DNA from: Thermocaproicibacter sp041859875
Lineage (GTDB): Bacteria > Bacillota > Clostridia > Oscillospirales > Acutalibacteraceae
Assembly (NCBI GenBank): GCA_041859875.1
Contig: JBFLFY010000017.1
Coordinates: 1 to 48,890, forward strand
Reading direction: 5' to 3'
DNA: 48,890 nt
Below are positions 38,829 to 45,294 of the stretch, piece by piece. The position numbers were made by a program, and so were the translations under genes. The notes below the pieces were generated by a model that saw nothing but the letters and a program-made list of their open reading frames with translations, made no database searches and was not told where the DNA came from. Within the stretch, counting starts at the first letter, position 1; each line of letters starts with the position of its first letter.

Positions 38829-39689
38829 TTAGGTATCGGTTTCCATTAACTTGCCTGTTTCTTCTTTTATTTCCAAAACACCCGCGCTAACGCCTTGAAT
38901 TGCCTGCACCTGTTTTTGGGTAATCGCCGTGTTATCACGAATCTTTTCTGCAATTTTGGAAATAGAAGACTTCATCTCATCCAAGATGTGGTTTATATCT
39001 TTCAAAGAATTGTTTGAATCCGTCGACAGCTTGCCAATTTCCTGTGCAACTACACCAAAGCCTGCGCCGTATTTTCCAGCCCTGGCAGCCTCTATGGAAG
39101 CATTCACCCCCAAGAGCATGGTTTCATCAGCAATTTGCTTAACTGTTTTCACAACCTGATTTACATTCTTTATGGATTCTTCAGCATGGTCCGTCATACT
39201 TTCTATTTTCTGCGAATGCTGCAACACATCCTCACTTCCGGAGGAAATCTGCTGCATCGTAGAGGAAATCTCACCTACTTTATTCACGACATTTTCAATA
39301 ATTTCCTGCTTGCGTTTGTCTGTACGGTATTTTTGATATTCTTCCCTCACAATGATGGTTGCAAGCTGCTGAAGCGGACGCATCTGAATCGGATCTCCGG
39401 TTAAGCCAATGCAGCCCAGCCTTTTGCCGGAATACATAACAACCCCGTTGTACCCAGGTAAGGTTCCCTCGAGACTCTGCGCTTCTTCCACACTAATGGC
39501 AAGTTCGTTGATTTCCCCAGACATGATTCTTCTGGCGCCTTCATGAACCTGACCCAAACGCTGTGGCTGCATCGTTGCAATAATGACGCCACCCTGGCCC
39601 ATAAAATTTACATTTTTATTGGTCACCTGATGAAGCATTTGCACAATCTTTTCAGCGATTTCTACGGGAAAATCATTTTTTTCGTCCAT
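38829..39689 (-). CDS. Soluble chemoreceptor with sugar-diacid recognition domain
   Basis: A 286-residue protein without membrane segments. Residues about 1-125 form a putative sugar diacid recognition domain (IAEKIVQMLHQVTNKNVNFMGQGGVIIATMQPQRLGQVHEGARRIM; GLTGDPIQMRPLQQLATIIV), followed by a methyl-accepting signalling region with MLLGVNASIEAARAGKYGAGFGVVAQEIGKLS. It would sense a cytoplasmic diacid and signal to CheA. The same sensor heads the CdaR-like regulator 1.5 kb away, so the two probably read the same ligand. Confidence 0.85.
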   Translation of the reverse strand: MDEKNDFPVEIAEKIVQMLHQVTNKNVNFMGQGGVIIATMQPQRLGQVHEGARRIMSGEINELAISVEEAQSLEGTLPGYNGVVMYSGKRLGCIGLTGDPIQMRPLQQLATIIVREEYQKYRTDKRKQEIIENVVNKVGEISSTMQQISSGSEDVLQHSQKIESMTDHAEESIKNVNQVVKTVKQIADETMLLGVNASIEAARAGKYGAGFGVVAQEIGKLSTDSNNSLKDINHILDEMKSSISKIAEKIRDNTAITQKQVQAIQGVSAGVLEIKEETGKLMETDT

Positions 39690-39786
39690 ACTTTTTACTC
39701 CTTAGAACACAATTTTATTGGTATTGATCCTCACGGGCGCATAAAGTTTGAATCCATACAGCCCTGGAGCAATCAGTTACAGCACA

Positions 39787-39826
39787 GATAACCCTTACCG
39801 ACGAAACGGGATTTCAGCCGGTAAGG
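39787..39826. terminator. Hairpin between hydrolase and chemoreceptor genes
   Basis: AACCCTTACCG pairs with CGGTAAGGGTT (11 bp) around an 18-nt loop. No T-run follows on either strand, so it is only a candidate terminator or processing site. Confidence 0.4.
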
Positions 39827-39874
39827 GTTCATGCATCATATAGTGGTATTTTGAGAGAGGTGGAAGTCAGCAGT

Positions 39875-40681
39875 TTATTCTGCAAATTCCTTGACTAGCT
39901 TATTAAATTTAGCCGGGTCATCCCAAAACAGCATATGGCCACAATTCTCGAAAAATTCCACTCTGCCGTTTTGAACCTTTTCGCCAACATATGCGCTGCC
40001 CTGCCAAGGGAAGACGTTGCTCTTTCTTCCTACCAGAACTAAAGTCGGGATACTGATATACGGAAGGAAGTCCCTCCAGTCAAGATTGGTATGATCCCGC
40101 ATAATATCGATTTTCACTCTTGCCGGGCATTTCATGATTTCATCCGCTAAGAACTTAAGTTCCTCTTCTGACGGCGTATGGTTCAGCAGGCTCTTAACCG
40201 TTCCCTCAGCGCTGGCCCTTTCCGCATATGTGAGCTCGCCGCACAGCCTGATGAAAGCTTCCGAATCATAGCAGCCGGTTTGTCCCCATTTCCAGTCTGG
40301 GCCAATGTACTGGGCAGGAGACTGGTCAACACACACCAGTTTTGAGACACGCTCGCTGCCGAACATTTCAAGATAGGACCACAGAATGGAAGCACCCATG
40401 GACCATCCGATTGCTGTAACATCTTTTAAGTCCAAATAGATGAGCAAATCCTGAATGTCCTTGGCAAATCTTGAAAGCCTGTAACCGTGGTCCGGCTTTT
40501 CCGATTCCCCATGGCCTCTTAAATCCATGGTAACAACCTTAAAGTACTTTGAAAGTTCCCCTGTGTTTTTGTCAAAGAACCTGCTGCTGCAAGCCCAGCC
40601 CGGTATAAACAGCAACGGCTTTCCTTCCCCTTTTACTTCATAAAAAATGTTTACATTGTCGCTTGTTTTAAATGTACTCAT
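39875..40681 (-). CDS. Alpha/beta hydrolase
   Basis: A 268-residue hydrolase: oxyanion region LLFIPGWACSSRFFD, DLRGHGESEKP, nucleophile elbow AIGWSMGAS (Ser about residue 92) and the final His in ENCGHMLFWDDP. The acid is probably in the VLVGRKSNVFPW region. Relatives include carboxylesterases, haloperoxidase-like enzymes and enol-lactonases. Lactone or ester cleavage would fit its position between two sugar-diacid sensors, but this is inference. Start at 40681 follows AGGAG by 7 nt; the longer frame to 40783 is not supported. Confidence 0.85.
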   Translation of the reverse strand: MSTFKTSDNVNIFYEVKGEGKPLLFIPGWACSSRFFDKNTGELSKYFKVVTMDLRGHGESEKPDHGYRLSRFAKDIQDLLIYLDLKDVTAIGWSMGASILWSYLEMFGSERVSKLVCVDQSPAQYIGPDWKWGQTGCYDSEAFIRLCGELTYAERASAEGTVKSLLNHTPSEEELKFLADEIMKCPARVKIDIMRDHTNLDWRDFLPYISIPTLVLVGRKSNVFPWQGSAYVGEKVQNGRVEFFENCGHMLFWDDPAKFNKLVKEFAE

Positions 40682-41212
40682 GTTTCTACTCCTTTTACTT
40701 CGATAATTTGTTTGAATGTTCTCGCGGCAGTGATAAGAATCACAACCAGTCATAAACTGCTGCAATGCAATGCCGGAACCCACGAAAGGATGGAAGCTGA
40801 AACATTAAACTGGTATCATTCGACATCGTAATTGGAGTTGTATAAGGCATATTGGCTAATAAAATTGATTGAATTTAATATCTTTAATCTAATGTTATCA
40901 AACTTGTTCGAAGAATGCATTATATCAATCAGACAAATTCCGGAACTAATTTTATACCGTTAGCACAACCAACGTACTTTTTCTGCTTTATTTTGTTCCT
41001 GAACTCAAAATTTTGGGTAAAAACTACTCTGGCGACGCTAAATATGATAGAATTAGCTATATTGATTACGGAAAAGAAAATCCGTATGAAACCAACCTGG
41101 AAGAGCCTTTTTGAAGACAGAATCAGTTAAAAAATACAATAACACTATCGATTTCATATCGGGCTTTAACGGCATTTCGAAAAGCCTATTTCTAATTATT
41201 TGAGGTAACAAA
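40682..41212. other. 531-bp divergent intergenic region
   Basis: AT-rich gap between the divergently transcribed hydrolase and CdaR-like genes. An ATG frame at 40,915-41,130 (71 codons) has no ribosome binding site and no recognisable protein; it may be a gene relic. No firm operator or riboswitch is seen. CdaR-type proteins often bind in such gaps. Confidence 0.5.
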
Positions 41213-42373
41213 ATGATTCTAAATCAACAATTTGCTCAAAAATTTGTAGACAGTATCATAAGCAACATCGGCTATAATGTAAATATTATGAATCAGAACG
41301 GAATTATCATAGCAAGCGGTTCAAAAGAAAGAATCGGAAGTTTTCATAAAGTTGCTTTGGAAGTGATAAAGCTTCAAAAAAGGATCGACGTAACAGACAC
41401 GCAGTGTGATGGAGTGAAGATTGGCATTAATATGCCGTTTTACTTTAATAACAAAATGGCCGGTGTAATAGGCATCACCGGGAAACCAAGCATACTGGAA
41501 AACATCGCTTCCATGGTAAAAATGATGGCAGAGATTATGCTGGAACAAGAGTATTTAAAAGAACGGATTTATTTCAGCCAAAATCAAAATACTTTTTTTA
41601 TCAATAAATTGCTCAGCGAAAACTCAGAAGACAGCTACTCCGAAATATACCGATGGAGCGGAAGATTAGGATATCGTATGGATTTACCCCGATGTGTCTG
41701 CTTAATCACCGCAAAAATTCCTCGCAATACAAAAGATCCTCTCATACGGAAAGAGAACATGAGCAGCACGATTCTGTCTGAAATAAAGTCTTTGCAATCG
41801 ACCGACCCGCAGGATATTTTTTCGGAAAGTGATATTGATAAAATTATAATTTTAAAAAGTCTAAAGTCTCAAAGCGAATTCACTTCAGAGAAACTGAGGA
41901 ACTACCTGAATGATATTATTGAATTAGTCCATACAAAGCATGGCTTAGACTTAATTATAGGCGTGGGAAGCCCTTATACAGAACCAATTAAAAACCTTAA
42001 AACGAGCTACGCAGAAGCACAGACGATGTTAGACCTTGCAGTAAAATCGAATTGCAAAAATAAAGCAGTTTTCGTTACGGACCATGTGCCGGAATATTTA
42101 TTTTACCAAATTCCACAAGACAGGCTTCATCATTTCTTAGCACAGTACAGCGATCAATTAAAAGAAAACGCAGAACTGAAAGAAACCATACAGGGCCTGA
42201 TTAAGAATGACATGAACATTGTCAGCACCTCCAAGCAGCTGCATTTGCACAGAAATACCGTCGTTTTCAGGCTGGAAAAGCTAAAAGATATGTTCCATAT
42301 CAATCCTTTGCACAACAGTGAAGACAGGGCCATGCTGGGAATTATAGATTTATATTTAAGATTCTACAGTTAA
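41213..42373 (+). CDS. CdaR/PucR-type transcriptional regulator
   Basis: A 386-residue regulator: N-terminal sugar diacid recognition domain (about 1-130; VDSIISNIGYNVNIMNQNGIIIASGSKERIGSFHKVALEV, GVIGITGKPSILENIASMV), a central degenerate GGDEF-like part (about 140-295), and a C-terminal HTH_30 domain (LIKNDMNIVSTSKQLHLHRNTVVFRLEKLKDMFHI). Such proteins activate sugar-acid catabolism genes when glycerate, galactarate or similar diacids are present. TGAGGTAACAAA precedes the ATG. Divergent from the hydrolase gene, its likely target. Confidence 0.9.
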   Translation: MILNQQFAQKFVDSIISNIGYNVNIMNQNGIIIASGSKERIGSFHKVALEVIKLQKRIDVTDTQCDGVKIGINMPFYFNNKMAGVIGITGKPSILENIASMVKMMAEIMLEQEYLKERIYFSQNQNTFFINKLLSENSEDSYSEIYRWSGRLGYRMDLPRCVCLITAKIPRNTKDPLIRKENMSSTILSEIKSLQSTDPQDIFSESDIDKIIILKSLKSQSEFTSEKLRNYLNDIIELVHTKHGLDLIIGVGSPYTEPIKNLKTSYAEAQTMLDLAVKSNCKNKAVFVTDHVPEYLFYQIPQDRLHHFLAQYSDQLKENAELKETIQGLIKNDMNIVSTSKQLHLHRNTVVFRLEKLKDMFHINPLHNSEDRAMLGIIDLYLRFYS

Positions 42374-42377
42374 TAAA

Positions 42378-42401
42378 TCACCCGGACACAGTTCGGGTGA
42401 A
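42378..42401 (+). terminator. Hairpin after the CdaR-like gene
   Basis: TCACCCG ... CGGGTGA stem right after the stop codon, followed by an A-rich tract, so it is a weak candidate terminator. Confidence 0.4.
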
Positions 42402-42500
42402 AAATATAGGAAGCTGCTTCCGGCTGGTTTTTTCGGTTCTTATAAATTATTCCCGCTGGCGCTAAGATACTTTGTTAAACCACATTCCAAGAGTTTTCCC

Positions 42501-42528
42501 TTGACTTCAAAACTGAACGCGGTATAAT
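42501..42528 (+). promoter_or_regulatory. Promoter of structured RNA, copy 2
   Basis: TTGACT (42501-42506), 16-bp spacer, TATAAT (42523-42528). Confidence 0.82.
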
Positions 42529-42534
42529 TTACCT

Positions 42535-42749
42535 GTAAGGCACAAAAAGTGCAATGCAGAAACAGGTGCTGGAACACCTGCCTCCTGCATACGGAGCACT
42601 AACCTCCATACGCAACCGAATCATCGGCACATTGCGGTTTCTATTATATATACCGCCTGTTCCATTATTTGTACAGGGGGAAAATGGCAGCCGGCATAGG
42701 TCTTTGCAGCGCTGTATATGGATGAAAAATCCGTGTACGGCGCTTTTTT
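42535..42749 (+). ncRNA. Structured RNA of about 215 nt, copy 2
   Basis: Same helices as copy 1. Differences fall mostly in loops (GGAG-CACTAAC-CTCC against GGAG-CACACA-CTCC) or preserve pairing. The terminator stem GCGCTGTATATGGAT / ATCCGTGTACGGCGC is followed by T6 (42744-42749). Confidence 0.75.
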
Positions 42750-42950
42750 GTGCCTTGCGGCAGCCGGAAACTGGTGAGGCAGCATTTGGCCTGCCCCACC
42801 CATGGCTGTCCTTTTGTGAAAATATTGGCGATGAAAAACAGCACAGTCGGTTACCCTTAACCCCAGTTGGATTTCGGTAATTCGGCAAGTGCTGCTTTTC
42901 TTTATTATTCACATCTTGCAGCGTGAGAGTAAAAATTGTCTGCGATAAAG

Positions 42951-42993
42951 CAAGGGCCACAATCCGGCATTTCTGCTGTGATTGTGGCCCTTG
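42951..42993 (-). terminator. Terminator at the element boundary (probably of guaA)
   Basis: CAAGGGCCACAAT pairs with ATTGTGGCCCTTG (13 bp perfect). On the minus strand it follows a GAGTGGGAATAA stop-codon motif by 5 nt, the layout expected for a gene end and its terminator. Confidence 0.8.
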
Positions 42994-42997
42994 TGTT

Positions 42998-43011
42998 TTA
43001 TTCCCACTCAA
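42998..43011 (-). other. Probable attachment core at the left element end
   Basis: Minus-strand TTGAGTGGGAATAA encodes (L)EWE-stop, matching the conserved C-terminal TIEWE-stop end of GMP synthase (guaA), a known integration site of genomic islands. It lies 12 nt beyond the integrase stop codon. The matching second copy and guaA would lie to the right of the window; this is inference. Confidence 0.5.
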
Positions 43012-43023
43012 GCACTTTGGCTT

Positions 43024-44216
43024 TTATCTGTCTTTTCCAGTATCATTTTCGCCGCTTTTTATGGATTCTTTGTCCATATTGAGCGGCGTTTTTTGATTCT
43101 CCGATTTTTTTAGAATCGTTTTAGAATCGGCAGGCTTTTCTTCCAGCAGTTGCAAACGCCCGGCAACCTGTTCCTGCTTGTGCGGCCATAAATGCGAATA
43201 TGTGTTGAGCGTCGTTTCTACATTTTCATGGCCGAGCCGTTCGGCTATCAGTAGTGGGGAAAAACCTTCTTCAATCAGCAATGACGCGTGAGAGTGACGC
43301 AGATCATGCAGCCGGATTTTCTTCACCCCTGACAGCTTACAGCCGCGTTTCATTTCGTGCTCAAGGAAGTACTTCGTAAATGGAAAAATCCTGTCACCGT
43401 CCTGCAAGCCGTACAGCGTTTCCATGTATGCCCGCAGTTCGTCGCAAAGGAACAGCGGCAATGCAATAACCCGATTGCTCTTTGGCGTCTTTGGCGGCGT
43501 TATGACGTCTTTCCCGTTTCGGCGACTGTATGTCTTGCTGATGGATACCGTGTGGGCATCAAGATCAATGTCTGCCTTCGTCAATGCCATAGCCATAAGC
43601 TCCCCTATCCTCATGCCTGTATAGTAAAGCACCTGAAAGGCCATAAAGGAACGGGGCTTATTTCGCACAGCTTCCCGGAACTGCTTGTACTCATCCAGCG
43701 TCCAGAACTGCATTTCTTCCGCGTTCTTCTTCCCCATGCTTCCGGCCTTATGGCAAGGATTTTCTCGAAGTCCATAGAATCGCGCTGCATAATTGAAAAG
43801 CGCGGTAATTTGGTTGTTTACGGTTTTCAAATACGTTTGTGAATATTTCTTTCCGGGCTTATATTCCTGTTTCATCAAAGTGGCTTGCCATTGCCGCACA
43901 TCTGCCGCTGTGATACTGTTCAGGGGCTTATTTCCGAAATACGGAATAATCAGCTTGTCAAATAGAAAGCGTTTTCCGTCGAGCGTGGAACCGCGCAGGC
44001 GGGGCTTCATATCATCAAGATACAAGTCCACAAAATCAGACAGCTTCATGGCCATGTCGGCTTGCTGACGCTTGAGAAAATCCCGCTCCCATTCTTGAGC
44101 GGCTTTTTTGTGTCAAAACCGCGCTTTTTCTTTTTCTTCCGCTTCCCCGTCCAGTCGGTGAAATAGAATTGTGTGACCCATTTTCCGGGGCGATCTGGAT
44201 CCTTGTTTGCTGGCAT
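43024..44216 (-). CDS. Tyrosine integrase, split by a -1 frameshift site
   Basis: Phage-type tyrosine recombinase. The larger frame (43,024-44,055) has a SAM-like core-binding domain (about 1-110) and the catalytic domain with Arg in YTGMRIGELMA, HDLRHSHAS, LGHENVETT and the nucleophile Tyr in LNTYSHL. The N-terminal arm-binding segment (MPANKDPDRPGKWVTQFYFTDWTGKRKKKKK...) is in another frame starting at 44216 after GGAAGA. The frames join exactly by a -1 shift at A AAA AAG (44,109-44,103), restoring AAQEWERDFLKRQQAD and a 397-residue protein. Without a shift, the first frame stops at 44,046. The C terminus has an unusual polar tail of about 30 residues. Confidence 0.85.
44083..44109 (-). other. 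Slippery heptamer and hairpin in the integrase gene
   Basis: A AAA AAG (44,109-44,103) is in the correct phase of the upstream frame and is followed at once by CCGCTC-AAGAATGG-GAGCGG. The heptamer is the one used by dnaX and many IS elements for -1 frameshifting. The hairpin spacing of 0 nt is shorter than usual. Confidence 0.55.
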
Positions 44217-44231
44217 CGTTATCATCTTCCA

Positions 44232-44747
44232 TTAAAAAATGATGTTTCCGTCTTTTGCCAATCTATCTTTCGTTAGAACTTCAATAAGCGTATTTATTGT
44301 ATGAAGTTCCTCATTAGTTAAGAAATTGATCTTAGGAGTAATCAACTGTTTTAGCATATAGTTAGTACCCATTGTGGAAGTTACGTCAAAGGCGAAGTTC
44401 AATTCTGCCTTTGTAGGGCATTGCTTCCTTATTTCGTCAACATAATTTTCTGGGAGCTTTCCACTTGATAAAACCTCGTCTAACAAATCCCTGTATTTAT
44501 CATATACAGAGAAAGCTTCATTGACAGTTTTTGCAGATTCATGGATTATTTCACTTTTCCCCAATAAGTCAGATACACCTATATTGAGGGCGACAGCTAT
44601 TTTCTCAAGAGTGCCAAGCGGCGGAGTAACCAAATCCAATTCATATTTTTGTATTGTAGAAAAGCCCTTTCCGGCTTTTTGTGCTAATTCCTTTTGCGTC
44701 ATATTTGCTTTTTCGCGTGCTTGCTTAATACGCTTTCCAACTGTCAT
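44232..44747 (-). CDS. XRE-family repressor (cI-like)
   Basis: A 171-residue protein with an N-terminal helix-turn-helix (about 5-58; IKQAREKANMTQKELAQKAGKGFSTIQKYE) and a helical C-terminal half of unknown fold without a peptidase domain. It is divergent from a second XRE gene over a shared operator region, the classic lysogeny switch arrangement, and precedes the integrase by 15 bp on the same strand. Confidence 0.88.
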   Translation of the reverse strand: MTVGKRIKQAREKANMTQKELAQKAGKGFSTIQKYELDLVTPPLGTLEKIAVALNIGVSDLLGKSEIIHESAKTVNEAFSVYDKYRDLLDEVLSSGKLPENYVDEIRKQCPTKAELNFAFDVTSTMGTNYMLKQLITPKINFLTNEELHTINTLIEVLTKDRLAKDGNIIF

Positions 44748-44774
44748 AAAGACGCCACCTTTCTTTCAATTAAG

Positions 44775-44803
44775 ATTATATGCCTATGCTCCATTTAATT
44801 CAA
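44775..44803 (-). promoter_or_regulatory. Repressor promoter
   Basis: TTGAAT (44798-44803), 17-bp spacer, TATAAT (44775-44780) on the minus strand. An ATGGAGCAT half-operator lies inside the spacer. Confidence 0.75.
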
Positions 44804-44880
44804 CATATTTTTTGAACTTATGCTTGACATTATCCATATGGTGGAGTATATTATGAAAAGAAGCTCCTTTTAATGGAGCT
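44788..44880. promoter_or_regulatory. Operator cluster of the repressor switch
   Basis: The half-site GCTCCAT/ATGGAGC recurs at 44,788-44,794, 44,834-44,846 (CCATATGGTGGAG) and as a full dyad AGCTCC-TTTTAAT-GGAGCT at 44,862-44,880. These sites overlap both divergent promoters. Confidence 0.65.
44824..44852 (+). promoter_or_regulatory. Rightward early promoter
   Basis: TTGACA (44824-44829), 17-bp spacer, TATATT (44847-44852), driving the second XRE gene, the excisionase-like gene and the replication genes. Confidence 0.8.
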
Positions 44881-44895
44881 ATCGAGGTGAATAAC

Positions 44896-45096
44896 ATGAG
44901 AATTGACAGAGTGAAGTTGATAGCAGAAATGGCACGGCAAGACATTAGAGCGCAGGAGTTAGCAAAAAAGGCTAATGTATCACGCTCTACCGTTACTGCA
45001 ATGCGCAGCGGGAAATCATGCTGTAAAAATTCTGTGCTTCACATTGCGAAAGCTCTAAATTGTGATGTTACAGAGATTTTAGAGGTGAACAAATGA
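44896..45096 (+). CDS. Small XRE-family regulator
   Basis: A 66-residue helix-turn-helix protein (VKLIAEMARQDIRAQELAKKANVSRSTVTAMRSGKS) of the Cro-like type. Start at the ATG at 44896, 8 nt after GAGG; the GTG at 44887 lies within the ribosome binding site. It overlaps the next start by ATGA and is the first gene of the rightward operon, opposite the cI-like repressor. Confidence 0.88.
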   Translation: MRIDRVKLIAEMARQDIRAQELAKKANVSRSTVTAMRSGKSCCKNSVLHIAKALNCDVTEILEVNK

Positions 45097-45290
45097 TGCA
45101 GTATTACATAGGTGCAAAGGAAGCAGCGCCGATACTGAATCTGTCCGAGGGCAAGACTTACGAATTGTTCCGGGAAATGAATAAGGAACTGAAAAAAGCA
45201 GGCTATATGACCGTTGCAGGCCGCGTCCCCCGCTCATACTTCAATGAAAAGTTTTATGGTGGCGTGGATAGTTGCATCGAAGCAAGGTGA
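45093..45290 (+). CDS. Excisionase-like DNA-binding protein
   Basis: A 65-residue winged-helix type protein (YIGAKEAAPILNLSEGKTYELFREMNKELKKAGYMTVAGRVPRSYFNEKFYG) typical of Xis/MerR-like proteins of integrative elements and phages. It probably binds att DNA or regulates the operon. The start overlaps the stop of the preceding gene. Tandem ATGs at 45093 and 45096 are both possible. Confidence 0.75.
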   Translation: MMQYYIGAKEAAPILNLSEGKTYELFREMNKELKKAGYMTVAGRVPRSYFNEKFYGGVDSCIEAR

Positions 45291-45294
45291 CATC

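Larger units (their letters stand above)
42463..43000 (+). repeat. Long direct repeat, copy 2 (about 540 bp)
   Basis: Second copy of the element at 38,175-38,735, in the same orientation, directly abutting the integrase end of the mobile element. Its last 50 bp form the terminator of whatever gene once ran leftwards here. Confidence 0.85.

Noticed and set aside
40915..41130. 71-codon frame between the hydrolase and CdaR-like genes
   Set aside because: No ribosome binding site and no recognised domain; kept only as part of the intergenic note.
42535..42960. 160-codon minus-strand frame across repeat copy 2 (and a similar one in copy 1) as a transposase or protein gene
   Set aside because: The frame is not kept between the two copies and overlaps a promoter, RNA helices and terminator; non-coding RNA explains the conservation better.
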